In this document: positions 9,701-19,087 of the stretch, piece after piece
Numbering within the stretch: the first letter of the stretch is position 1
How the letters are laid out: every line of letters begins with the position of its first letter
Source of the DNA: Spirogloea muscicola
Taxonomy: Eukaryota; Streptophyta; Zygnematophyceae; Spirogloeales; Spirogloeaceae
Assembly (NCBI GenBank): GCA_009602725.1
Contig: WELB01000044.1
Span: 691,451-720,344, forward strand
Direction: 5' to 3'
DNA length: 28,894 bases
The notes under the pieces: model-generated
Told to the model about the DNA's origin: nothing
The model's database searches: none
The model's input: only the letters and a program-made list of their open reading frames with translations
Program-made: the position numbers and the translations under genes

Positions 9701-12700
9701 GCTGGGACGATCTCCAAGACACTAAGCCTGCCTTTACAGTTCCTAATGACATTTCCATATACGAACTCCACATCCGTGATTTCAGGTGACTGATGTCTGG
9801 AAGGGATTGCTCAGTGCATTGAGTTGTTGTGTACATTATCCTTTGAAAGTCAAAGGCAGATAAGTCGATGAGGTGCCTTATGAAACCTATACTCAACCAA
9901 AGACCTGCACTGAAGCATACATCTTGCAATTGTTTGTTAGCAAACTCAGCCCTCAGCCCTTCATGTGTTAGTAGCTGCAGTTGTCCTCGCAGTGGTCCTT
10001 GGCTTAGGGCAATGTACTTAGAAAAGAGACTGTGCATGCAGAAGCCACAATATGAGCTGAAGGAAGGGCAATTTTGTCATTCGTGGTGTCATTGCAGTGC
10101 TTATGACACAACTCTAGAGCCCGGGCTTCGCGGTACCTATCTTGCATTCGACTCACAGGTGCTGCCTTTTACAATGATGCTCTGCTGGAAAGCTTGATTT
10201 TGCTTCTCAAAATCGTTCAGTCGAGCAAGACACTGACTTCACTGAGAGCAAGCATGTTGCTTTCCAGGATTCAGCTGGGATGAGGCATCTAGGAGGCCTA
10301 GTTAAGGCTGGCCTCTCGCATGTGCACCTTCTCCCCTCATTTGACTTCTCTACTGTGGACGAGCGGAAGGAGAACTGGAAAACTGTTGGTCAATTCACCT
10401 GCCTTAGCACATTCTTGACATTTGCAGCATGCAGTTGCTTGTCCTGTGAGACTGTGATCGAGTTGCTTGTGCTGTGAGACTGTGATGTGTAAATTGACGC
10501 AGTCTCTTTGGTGTGTCATTCTGCAGATGAAGCTCATCTAGCCACTTTGCCTCCAGATTCAGAGGAACAGCAAGCTGCTGTGGTGGCCGTGCAGGACGAT
10601 GATGCCTTCAATTGGGGGTATGACATGTTAGACATTCCATCACCAATCTTACTTTTGAGCCAGCATAATAGTGAACAGCCAAATGACTTATCTTCATTAT
10701 GTCACCTTTGCAGATATGACCCTGTGCACTGGGGAGTTCCAGAAGGTAGCTATGCGTCTGACCCTGACGGTCCAGCTCGCAACCTGGAGTTCCGCAAGAT
10801 GGTGCAGGTGTGCACGAGAAGGGAGCTATCTACTAGCCAGGACTTGCATGCTGAAAGTTGATGTTATTTGTGCTTTGCCTTCCACAAAGAAAAGCGCTTC
10901 CGAATTGACTGATGGCTGTGAGAGGCCAGCCCAACAGAATGTTCAAGAGCCACAGAGCCCTTGCATGAATTACAGGATTCTGCTGCAGTGTGATGATGAT
11001 CTCTTTGGCTTCTTTGTTCAGTCACTGAATCGACTCCACCTGAGAGTGGTTCTAGATGTTGTGTACAACCACATCCATGGAAGTGGACCGTCAGATCCAT
11101 ACTCCAATTTAGACAAGGTCAGCGACAAATCTCTTTGTAGTAACAAGGTCAGCCTCTTTAAGCGCCTCCATTCAGTAAGACTAACTGCCCGTATGAGCCT
11201 GCAGATGGTGCCTGGGTACTACCTTAGGAGAAACTTGGAAGGATATGTGGAGGCAAGTACCTGCATGAATAATACGGCTTGTGAGCATTACATGATGGAG
11301 CGCCTGGTCATAGACGACTTGAAAATGTGGGCAACACAATACAAGGTAATTGGCAGGTGGCAAGCCCTAGGCTTACTGCTTCCTGGAAGCTTCGGATCCA
11401 CCACAAAAGCACCAGCATCAGACTTTGCTGCTCAAAAGTGGCCGCATGTGGCTTAGGCTCTCAAGCGATCAAAAGGCAGATGTGTGTCAGAAATTGATCT
11501 GATAAGGTTGTGTTGTTGACTCTCAAAGGTTGACGGCTTTCGCTTTGACCTGATGGGCCACCTCATGAAGAGAACCTTGGTATTGCTATTGCTCTGTAGT
11601 GAATGTTGTGAGCTCTCAAGGTTGATTAGGCAACTCATTTTTGAACATGTCAGGGCGTCTTGTCAGCAAGTTCAGACGCTGAACCTCCTCATCTTAGAAT
11701 ATCATGCATTATGGTCAGCCTGCACTACATAGCCACATTGCTACTGAAGCAGCAGCAGTACCCTTTGAGCTCGGCACCTAATATCATGAATCTTGTGGTG
11801 AACTTCTCTCAGGTACGTGCAAAGGAGGAGCTTCAGATTCTGACAAAGGAGAAGGATGGGGTTGATGGATCGTCACTGTACTTGTAAGCATAGTATTGTC
11901 CGTGAAAAGAACCTCAGTGCTTGCATGTATTTGATCATCCACTGAATCAACACAGGGAGACATCTGAATTAACTTCAGCAATTCACTTTAAATAAAAAGG
12001 AAGGGGGGGGGGGGGTCCGTAGATTGTGGGCCTTGATGATCACAATGACAGATGGACAGGTGGCAATTAGCATTGAAATATATTGCTCTACTCGAAAGTT
12101 GATGCTATCTGTGTGACTCAATCTGGCAGGTATGGAGAAGGCTGGGACTTTGGGGAAGTAGCAAACAATGCTAGAGGAGTGAATGCAGCTCAACTCAACC
12201 TTGCTGGCACTGGCATAGGCAGGTAAGGAGGACTGCTACAGGGTCCTCTATTTGCTGCTGATTGCATCTTGATTTGCCTCCTTCGGCAAATCTTGTAAGG
12301 GCTCCATCAGTAATTGTCACCTGGTCTTGATGATGCAGCTTCAATGATCGCATCCGCGATACAGCCATGGGCGGGTCACCATTTGGTGATCCTCAGCAGC
12401 AGGGCTTTCTGACTGGGCTGCTCCTGCAGGTAGCTTATATGAATGTAGCCACTTGATCCACTTTAACCTGCTCTACTTGCATCCTACTATACAGTTCTCT
12501 GCATGCATTGACAGATGATCTCACCTGGGCTTCACATCAGCTTGTGGACACTTGTTAGTAACTTGTCACTGCTTCATTCTCTCAACAATATCTCAGCCGA
12601 ATGAGCTGGACCAAGGCGATGAGGCTCAAATGGCACGGTCCCTGGCTTCACAGTGTGACTGGATAAGGGTAGGTCTTCTTCGCACACCGCATGAGTGGGA

Positions 12701-15098
12701 CCATTCAAGCGGCACACTCCTGTATCTTTACCACTCTCAAACCAGCTAGATTGCAAAGTCTGACCTCGTAAGAAGTCTCTACATGGCACTACGCACTGCA
12801 CATGCAAAGCGCGTGCTTATCTCAGTACCTGATGCAGGTCGGGCTTGTTGGCAATCTTCGTGACTATGTGCTGACCAACTTTGAAGGAAAAGAGGTAAGT
12901 GTGTCACAATGTTTAGTGATGTCCATGTTAGAGATAGATGATGTTGTACTTCCTCTCTGTACAGTTTGCAGTAAGACTCTGCAAAATGTGAATCCCATCG
13001 ATCAATTGGTAAGTTCGGATATTTGTGCCATTGAGTGCAGGTGAAAGGTTGCGAGGTGGTCACTCATGATGGCGTCCCCGTTGGATACACTGCTAGCCCC
13101 GAGGAAGTGGTATGAGAGGTCGCACATGCGTTGCTTGTGCAGGACTCCCCTGATACATTATCAGAGATGGCTAAGCTCTTTATCCAAGGCAAAAGGAACG
13201 TGCATCCACTTCTATCCTGCTCAATTCTTTCAGCCGCAACCTTGATAACTGTTGGTTCTTGTCCAATCATGTACAGGTCAACTATGTGTCCGCCCATGAC
13301 AATGAGTCGCTCTTTGATGTCATCCTGATGAAGGTCAGCCTTCCCTGCACAGTCAACACGAATTTTTCTATTACTGTGATTTGAATAGTAGAGATGGTGC
13401 ACTATATGTGAGATTGTAAGCTGAGCCCACGTTGTTGCATCTACGTGGAACTTTTGCAGACTGCACTGGAAGTTTCGCTCGAACAGCGCATTCGTATCAA
13501 CCACATGGCGACCAGTCTTGTAGCATTCTCACAGGTTGTATGCTATTATTTTGGTGCTGAGTGAATCTGTTGGGACCATGTTTCAGTCAAACAACAATGT
13601 GAAGTAGGCCCAAGGGTGCATTGAATGACACAATCCTCTCCGTGTCCAGGGAGTTGCCTTCTTACATGCAGGAGATGACATGCTGCGGTCCAAATCGCTT
13701 GATAGGGACAGTTACAACTCGGGAGATTGGTTCAATAAGTACGTGCAGTGCTTGCCAAGCAATGTATTGTACAGGGCAATTGATCCTGTGTGGTGTAGCC
13801 TATGACTGTAGCAATTGCATGCAGCCGTCTTATTACATCATATTAATATGAGTCTTGGTCTTCTGTCGTATCTCATTGTCAAGGTACCTATTGATACTCA
13901 CTCCTTTCGTCCTTCTAACTGTTTGAGCGAATGTCAACTTGTAGGCTTGACTACTCATACGAATCAAACAACTTTGGTGTGGGCTTGCCTCCTAAGGGCA
14001 AAAATGAGAGCAAGTGGCCAATGTATGAGCGCTATCTGCCTAGCACAACTATGCACTCAATATATAAGAAGTCAATCTCATTTGAGATGCTAAATCAGAA
14101 GAAGTTGAGTAGCTTTTGTGGTGAGCTGCAGCATGACGAAGCTTGGTCATTGCGGACTGGTCATTGTGGGCTTCTCACACTCTCCTTTGTCCATGGATTG
14201 CAGCATGAGGAAGCTCCTCCAGGATGCAGCCCTGAAGCCCTCAAAGGAGCAGATACTCGAGTCTGTTTCAGTTGTGAAGGAGCTCTTGTCCATTCGTTAC
14301 TCTTCGCCCCTCTTCCGACTCCGCAGTGCAAGTAGCATTCAGGTCTTGCTTAACTTTCTTGCAGACTACTGTAGCCACTCGTAGGTACAGAGCTTGCTGC
14401 ACCTGCTGACAAGATTCTGAATGTAACTGCCTTTGATGGCATGCGTACCTCCTTCTGCACTGTCTCTAACAATGACCTCATTCCAGGCACGCTTGCGATT
14501 CCTCAATACTGGCCCATCTTGGATACCTGGAGCAATTATTATGAGTATTGAAGATGGTGATGAAGGAAAGCCAGGCCTTACACAACTTGATCGCAAGTAA
14601 GAATCCACATATGGTGCAGACTTGGCATAGGCTTTATATGTCAACCGTGTGCAAGCTTGCCTGGGACCAAAGTAGTTCCTGACAGGCGCCAAGAGGCAGG
14701 AGCTCACAGACTTGTCAAATTTTAGGTGTATGTGCCATTGCTGACCTTGACGAGTGTCTCTCTTCCTGTGTGACAGCTTTAGACGCATTGTAACTGTGTG
14801 GAATGCAAGGCCAGACAAGCTGAGTCTCCAGCTTCCACCTTTGAGAGGGATGACACTTGTTCTTCATCCAATTCAGGTGACTTGAGCACCCCCACTTGCA
14901 TGCTTGAATTATGCACAAGACCATTGTGCTGCTTCTTGTATTTGCAAGTGAATGTCAGCTCCTTGTAAGATATTCCGCGATATACCTCTGCAGGCCGCTG
15001 GCACTGATGACACAGTGAAGTCATCGACCTTCGATGAATCAACTGCGACCATCTCAGTCCCAGCTCGCACAGTTGCTGTCTTCGTCGAGGGGCGGTGA
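6565..15098 (+). CDS. Limit dextrinase / pullulanase-type starch debranching enzyme (GH13)
   Basis: Hydrolyses alpha-1,6 branch links in starch and limit dextrins, in the plastid in plants and algae. Thirty-one exons, all phase-compatible, give 1,097 residues. Exons: 6565-6579, 6741-6760, 6826-7155, 7602-7779, 7945-8049, 8251-8439, 8684-8792, 9020-9156, 9293-9492, 9636-9785, 10098-10158, 10268-10388, 10527-10617, 10714-10807, 11022-11117, 11205-11345, 11529-11579, 11813-11883, 12130-12222, 12339-12429, 12597-12668, 12838-12894, 13041-13109, 13277-13333, 13460-13534, 13650-13738, 13945-14022, 14204-14342, 14487-14596, 14777-14876, 14994-15098. Order: transit-like N-terminus; CBM41/PUD module about 118-216 ([19 protein letters not shown]); CBM48-like region with YAYDGPLG near 336; GH13 barrel with VVLDVVYNH (609-617), GFRFDLMG (nucleophile Asp686), YGEGWDFGE (acid/base Glu723) and YVSAHDN (His854, Asp855); C-terminal beta domain ending FVEGR. 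All catalytic residues are present. It is slightly longer than plant limit dextrinases because of the N-terminus. Confidence 0.96.
7309..7336 (+). repeat. 14-base tandem duplication in intron 3
   Basis: The unit ATTTTGTCCTTCGC occurs twice head to tail (7309-7322 and 7323-7336) within intron 3 of the limit dextrinase gene. It looks like a simple replication slippage product. Confidence 0.8.
10434..10489 (+). repeat. 28-base tandem duplication in intron 12
   Basis: Two near-identical 28-base units, each starting GTTGCTTGT and containing CTGTGAGACTGTGAT, lie head to tail inside intron 12 of the limit dextrinase gene (second unit from 10462). One internal base differs. No function is apparent. 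Confidence 0.8.
10887..10950 (+). repeat. Dispersed 'box' repeat copy inside intron 14
   Basis: Intron 14 of the limit dextrinase gene contains a diverged copy of the repeat found at 16506-16570 and 16656-16715. The shared core includes AAAGCGC, ATTGACTG, TGGCTG, GAGAGGCCAGCCCAA and AGAAT in the same order and spacing. It is the clearest copy outside the repeat cluster, so the element is mobile or derives from a mobile element. Confidence 0.65.
12003..12015 (+). repeat. Poly-G run in intron 18
   Basis: Thirteen consecutive G residues lie in an intron of the limit dextrinase gene. A similar G-run occurs at about 16434-16446. Homopolymers of this length are prone to sequencing error. Confidence 0.9.
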
Positions 15099-16140
15099 AC
15101 CTCCACAATATGACACAGTCGGAAATGCTCGAGGAAACACTCAATCTGCTGTAAGGAACAAAATCGTACTGCCATCCTTATGGGTGGCGTGTATTGGAAG
15201 CAATAGGCAAACACGGATCTATCACCTTGTTTCATATGTCCTGATCGTTAGACAAGGCAAGGCAGCAAAACTTTTTCTGCCCTCACTTGTCAGTAAGCTT
15301 GATTGTGCCCGCCACTCACTGTGGACATCCCAGTCCTTGCCAAGCTGACCATGCATCTGAAAGCTTCACAGCTGCGCAGCATACATTACGTGGAGTAGCA
15401 CACTGCTGTGTTTACATGGACAAGACAATTTCAGAGAAGGGCAAGAATCTTTGAGATGTACTGCAGCTTCGTTGAAAACAGCCTGCTTCAGGGACATCAT
15501 AGGAAGTAGTGAGCAGCGCCGCCAATACTTGGCGGGAAAAACCGATAGCAGCTCAGTGGCTGGACAATCACTTGCTGTGATTGCGTGCCTTCACGTGTGG
15601 CACAAGAAAGCGTCACTAGACTGGTGAACTCACAGCTACTAGTGTCAAGCCTGCTGCTCGTCTGCAGGCCATGCCAAAAATGCAGGACGTTGCGAGCTTG
15701 TGATCAGGGTCAAGAGTACCAGGCTCGTCTGCTCCAGACATTCCATTGTAAAGTTTTCGCTTCTGGCTAGACAGCGGACAATGAGATTGGCTAGTCTCGT
15801 ATGTAGAGCAGATATACTTCTCAAGACTAGGACAGTGTAAGACATGGCATGAGGTGAGCCTTCACAGGGAAATACGGGGCTTCCACCGTGAGCGATTGAG
15901 TGTGATCGTCCTGCCACGAACATAGTCATGTGCGGTGCAAGACACACTCAAAACTGCATCCCTTGCTGCGCAAGTGCTAGTTGTAGTCGTCAGAGACCAC
16001 CAGAGGAGGTTCATTATCTCAGGGTAAGGAGCGGAATTTTATACAGTGGCTGAGAAAGCAGAGCCCACAGAAGATTAGAGGAGCTGCAGCAGCAGGTGTG
16101 GGATCACAGAATGCAATGCGTGGGGTTATGGCTCAGGGAT
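15099..16140. other. Intergenic region downstream of limit dextrinase
   Basis: No convincing gene is visible here on either strand. Open frames are short and lack splice partners or recognisable motifs. TGTAA motifs at 15150-15154 and 15836-15840 are candidate polyadenylation signals for the limit dextrinase transcript; the second would give a long 3' UTR, as is common in green algae. Confidence 0.45.
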
Positions 16141-16143
16141 CTA

Positions 16144-16195
16144 ATGTAACGATCCAGCCGTTTGGTCAAGCCACAAGGAGCTGTTAGCGTTACAT
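16144..16195. repeat. Short perfect inverted repeat at the edge of the repeat cluster
   Basis: ATGTAACG (16144-16151) and CGTTACAT (16188-16195) form a perfect 8-base inverted repeat around 36 bases. It marks the left edge of the repetitive zone and might be a terminal inverted repeat or a hairpin. A second small hairpin, GCCCGC/GCGGGC, follows at 16222-16239. Confidence 0.45.
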
Positions 16196-16370
16196 GACCG
16201 ATCAACGTTTGACGGCAAGTGGCCCGCCCATGTGCGGGCACCGCCCGTCCTGAAAAATACTCCTCGCTAGGATCCACCCGTTCAAGGAAGGAAGGATCTT
16301 TGGGCCCGCCGCAAGGGCAGGCCTTGGGGCAACCCGCTCACAAAAGGGGAAAAGTGCGCGCCCATAGAGA

Positions 16371-16420
16371 GGAGGGGCTGGCAAAGCCAGCCCAAAAAAG
16401 AATGGACAATGTTTAAAGCT
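16371..16420 (+). repeat. Box repeat copy (partial)
   Basis: Contains GGCTGGCAAAGCCAGCCC followed by AAAAGAATGGACAA, matching the second half of the box repeats at 16506 and 16656. The GGCTGGC/GCCAGCC core is itself self-complementary. Confidence 0.6.
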
Positions 16421-16505
16421 CACAGCCCTGGAGAGGGGGGGGGGGGTGGCACGGGGAAGCACTACGAGCCTTGGGCTGAGACCCGACAGGCGTCCGGACA
16501 AAAAA

Positions 16506-16715
16506 GCGCGGCCAGATTGACTGGTGGCTGGGAGAGGCGAGCCCAAAGGAATGGACAAGGTCTGAAGAAGTGGCAAGGTAAGAAAGAAGAATTGACAAGG
16601 TTCGAAGGGGCCAAACTACGAGCTAAGCAGCGACTGCGGGGCCTGAAGAAAGCAAGCGCGGCCAGATTAACTGGTGGCTGGGAGAGGCCAGCCCAAAAGA
16701 ATGGACAAGGTCTGA
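16506..16715 (+). repeat. Direct tandem box repeat with 150-base period
   Basis: A unit beginning GCGCGGCCAGATT at 16506 recurs at 16656. Both carry ACTGGTGGCTGGGAGAGG, AGCCCAAA and AATGGACAAGGTCTGAAG in order. Between them lies a related piece with GACAAGGTTCGAAGGGGCC (about 16592-16613). In the orientation of the adjacent minus-strand element these lie downstream of its reading frame, so they are probably its repetitive 3' UTR. Confidence 0.75.
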
Positions 16716-16734
16716 AGGAGTTGGAGTCTGCGGG

Positions 16735-17060
16735 GCCTGAAGAGGCTATGGCAGAACGGGGGAGGATGGACCACTCAGTAGTTACGAGTGAGGAGCCTCA
16801 CATCCGACAGACTAGCTGCCGGAAAACTATCCCCCTGACGAAAGCCGGAGGCCGTAGCGAGAGCACGGCCAGCACGCAGATGCAAGGCGTGGGCCATGGA
16901 CCGTTGGAGGGAGACGGACAAGCGCATATGATATACCTGAGCCCACGAGCCAGCGGCGTTGAAGTCAGCCGGCTCACCGCGCCTGCGGAACATAGCGCGC
17001 CGTGCAAGCCTGGCCAACAGGTCGAGCCAGTGGGATCCGAGAGCCCCGTGCACATCCATA
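16735..17060 (-). mobile_element. 5'-truncated retroelement copy A, C-terminal ORF fragment
   Basis: On the minus strand an open frame runs from 17059 to TGA at 16775-16777. It contains DVHGALGSHWLDLLARLARR and, further on, WAQVYHMRLSVSLQRS, ending LLTRNY. A 'G(A/C)LG...LL..LA' segment followed by 'W...LSVSLQR' is what I associate with the C-terminal tail of non-LTR retrotransposon polyproteins; this is from memory and is not tested. The frame begins abruptly with no start, as expected of a 5'-truncated insertion. Bases 16735-16774 are the shared 3' UTR start. No reverse transcriptase core is present. Confidence 0.5.
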
Positions 17061-17290
17061 GCCTGAAGAGGCTATGGCAGAACGGGGGAGGATGGACCAC
17101 TCAGTATTTACGAGTGAGGAGCCTCAAATCCGACAGACTAGCTGCCGGAAAAGTATCCCCCTGCCGAAAGCCGGAGGCCGCAGCGAGAGCACGGCCAGCA
17201 CGCAGATGCAAGGCGTGGGCCATGGACCGCTGAAGGGAGACGGACAATAGCATACGGTCTGAAGGAGCCGGAGTGCTAAGTACTAAGACA
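17061..17290 (-). mobile_element. Retroelement copy B fragment, head-to-tail with copy A
   Basis: Bases 17061-17250 repeat 16735-16920 with an offset of 326 and few differences. On the minus strand they encode the last part of the same frame (LSVSLQRSMAHALHLRAGRA to LLTRKY), with TGA at 17101-17103. The 40 bases after the stop are also shared with copy A and then abut the start of copy A. The 5' edge runs into a segment (about 17250-17290) that recurs inverted at 18145-18185. Confidence 0.55.
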
Positions 17291-17300
17291 GCAGCGAAGG

Positions 17301-17382
17301 GTGAAGCCCAGTAGCAGCGCTGCTCCTGGGCTTCACCGGACCCTACCCTAGACCTAAACCGGACCGGTGAAGCCCAGGAGCA
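17301..17382. repeat. Near-perfect 36-base palindrome plus a third arm
   Basis: Positions 17301-17336 form a palindrome with one mismatch: the left arm starts GTGAAGCCCAG, the right arm ends CTGGGCTTCAC, and the centre is AGCAGCGCTGCT. A third copy of one arm (GGTGAAGCCCAGGAGCA) follows at 17366-17382. CCGGACC motifs sit between them. It could be a cruciform-forming end of a mobile element or an insertion-generated foldback. Confidence 0.75.
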
Positions 17383-17537
17383 ATCTTGCCGCTGCTTGCC
17401 GCCGCACCCTGCTGCGGGGCTTGCTTCGGGGACCCCGTGGCTGCGCCCCTTGGGCAACAGCTGCCGGCTTGCGCCCAGGAGGTGGAGTCGCCGGAGGACG
17501 GCGGCGCCGTAGGGCCTGTCTTCCGCTGGGCCTATGC
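17378..17537 (+). pseudogene. Orphan exon-like open segment of unknown origin
   Basis: Between a CCCAG acceptor ending at 17377 and a GTGAGT donor at 17538 lies a 160-base open segment with GC-rich, exon-like codon use. It reads ILPLLAAAPCCGACFGDPVA and later EVESPEDGGAVGPVFRWAYA. I see no partner exons, start codon or known motif. It may be a captured exon of a cellular gene, part of a mobile element, or a composition artefact. Confidence 0.3.
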
Positions 17538-17603
17538 GTGAGTGCTTTGCCTGTGTAGTGGGTTGGTCCCTAAACCCCCTACAGCCGAACATAAGAAGGA
17601 CGA

Positions 17604-17631
17604 CTCGCCCTAATTGCGTATGTAGGGCGAG
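17604..17631. repeat. Hairpin with 9-base perfect stem
   Basis: CTCGCCCTA (17604-17612) pairs with TAGGGCGAG (17623-17631) around a 10-base loop. No T-run follows, so it is not an obvious terminator, and the flanks do not resemble a tRNA. Confidence 0.6.
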
Positions 17632-18044
17632 GTTCTCTACATATAAGCTATCAATTGGGATTCAACGTCTTCGTGGTTGCGCATCGTAAGAGAAGAAAGA
17701 CTCATCCAGTACAGGGCGATGGCTGTATTGGCCTAACATAGTTGTAGGGAATCAGCGTCTGCAACTCAGAGGACGCTTGAGCACCCAGCGGCCACTAGAG
17801 TCGCAGTGTGCTCTAGCGCTTTTCTGGCCCCTTCGAATCTTGTCCTACTTCTTTTCTCCTCCGGGCTCGCCAATCACGGCCATCGCCCTATCCCGAATGA
17901 GTCATTTCTTCTTTTTAGTTTGGCGCCTCAGTATAGCATGTCAGATATGCATGTGCTCATTCTGGGATATTAGTGTCCCCTTTAGCCAGCTCATTACCCA
18001 GTTAACAGGACATTTGTAAGGCTAGAATGGCCTCCCTTTCAATT
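17632..18044. other. Non-coding stretch within the repeat cluster
   Basis: No gene is visible. At about 17820-17855 there is TCTGGCCCCTTCGAATCTTG followed by TCC, an inverted relative of the GACAAGGTTCGAAGGGGCC motif at 16592. This adds another diverged piece of the 3' repeat family. Confidence 0.4.
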
Positions 18045-18185
18045 TCATGCGCACCGCGCGCCTCCGGCTTCCGTCAGGGCGACGTCTTTCCGCCTGCTAG
18101 CTATTCAGATTTGCACCTACTGACGAGAGGTTACTGAGAATTCGCATACTGCTGTCTCAGTCCTTAGCACTCCGGCTCCTTCAGA
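18045..18185 (+). mobile_element. Retroelement copy D, strongly diverged fragment
   Basis: This stretch is a degraded plus-strand relative of the end of copies A to C: CGCCTCCGGCTTCCGTCAGG, then TTTCCGCCTGCTAG and GATTTG...CTACTGACGAGAGG match the reverse complement of 17105-17180 in order. Its last part (GCACTCCGGCTCCTTCAGAC) is the inverted counterpart of 17255-17290. No frame remains open. Confidence 0.5.
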
Positions 18186-18660
18186 CCTTGTCCATTCTTT
18201 TTTTGGGCTGGCCTCTCCCAATGTGGTCACCACTGATGTGGTCGACCGCTCCAACCCGGGGCTTTCTGCCTCGCGGGCTGGCCACGCTGCGGCGAAAGCC
18301 GCTCGCAGCAAGGCGGCCAAACACGCCGACCACCCGGCTGCCGATGAGTTCGTCCCCCTGGCTGTGGACGTGCACGGGGCTCTCGGATCCCACTGGCTCG
18401 ACCTGTTGGCCAAGCTTGCACGGCGCGCTATGTCCCGCAGGCGCGGTGAGCCGGCTGACTTCAACGCCGCTGGCTCGTGAGCTCAGGTGTATCGTATGCG
18501 CTTGTCCGTCTCCCTCCATGGCCCACGCCTTGCATCTGCGTGCTGGCCGTGCTCTCGCTGCGGCCTCCGGCTTTCGTCAGGGGGATAGTTTTCCGGCAGC
18601 TAGTCTGTCGGATGTGAGGCTCCTCACTCGTAACTTTTGAGTGGTCCATCCTCCCCCGTT
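18186..18660 (+). mobile_element. Retroelement copy C, inverted relative to A/B and inactivated
   Basis: An open frame from about 18223 encodes DEFVPLAVDVHGALGSHWLD and continues like copy A. It is stopped at TGA 18478-18480, where copy A has TGG (Trp). A little further on it lacks about 7 bases present in copy A, after CTCCCTCCA. The remaining homology runs through LLTRNF to about 18640 and on into the shared 3' segment with CATCCTCCCCCGTTCTGCC. It reaches further 5' than copy A, so it shows more of the parent ORF. It is bordered on the left by an inverted box repeat (18180-18222). Confidence 0.55.
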
Positions 18661-18705
18661 CTGCCATAGAAGAGCGGCTGTCAAAGAAGTGGCTCTCCCA
18701 ATGGG

Positions 18706-18761
18706 GGCAAGGGCTGTGAGAAGCCAGCCCGATAGCCTCTTCAGTTCTCACAGCCCTTGCC
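18706..18761. repeat. Perfect 17-base inverted repeat
   Basis: GGCAAGGGCTGTGAGAA (18706-18722) is perfectly complementary to TTCTCACAGCCCTTGCC (18745-18761) around a 22-base spacer containing GCCTCTTCAG. Transcribed, it would form a long stable hairpin just after the copy C 3' segment. Confidence 0.85.
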
Positions 18762-18810
18762 ACTAAGTGTCCCTCTCCCAGCCACCAGTTTATCTGGCCG
18801 CGCTTGCCTT
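18762..18810 (-). repeat. Box repeat copy, inverted
   Basis: CTCTCCCAGCCACCAGTTTA followed by TCTGGCCGCGCTTGCC is the reverse complement of the core at 16652-16690. It ends about 280 bases before the importin gene start, so the repeats lie close to that promoter. Confidence 0.65.
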
Positions 18811-19087
18811 TGGAGGACGCCGCGAAGCGTGATGGGGAGCACTCGCAGACGGCAGCCAGCCCCGCCTCCGCTGAGGGCGGCGCAACAGTTTTCGGCGGGA
18901 AGGGCCGCGTACAAAATTCGTTTGCCTAAGCCTGTAGCTCCGCTAATACATCTATGCACGCCCTCTGTATGCTCTGGGCTGGCCAGCCGCTCTGATAAAT
19001 ATCACCAGCCGCGTTCGTTATCCGAAGTGCCGCAGCCGCGCCGCGCGCTGCGGCGGCAGCGGCGGCGGCGGCGACGGCGGCCCCCCG
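18811..19087. promoter_or_regulatory. Upstream region of the importin gene
   Basis: A GC-rich stretch, with GGC triplets from about 19045, separates the last repeat from the first recognisable importin codons. It must hold the core promoter and 5' UTR if transcription starts here. No TATA box is evident. An in-frame ATG at 18832 exists, but its reading would add a basic, low-complexity leader unlike this family. Confidence 0.4.

Noticed and set aside
15645-15947. Minus-strand open frame of 100 residues in the intergenic region
   Set aside because: No motif, no splice partners, and codon use like non-coding sequence.
16592-16613. GGTTCGAAGG resembling a tRNA T-arm box
   Set aside because: No cloverleaf, A box or acceptor stem could be assembled around it, and the same motif recurs as part of the box repeat.
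16371-18810. CRISPR-like repeat array
   Set aside because: The repeats are long, diverged, irregularly spaced and in both orientations, in a eukaryotic genome; they fit mobile-element remnants.
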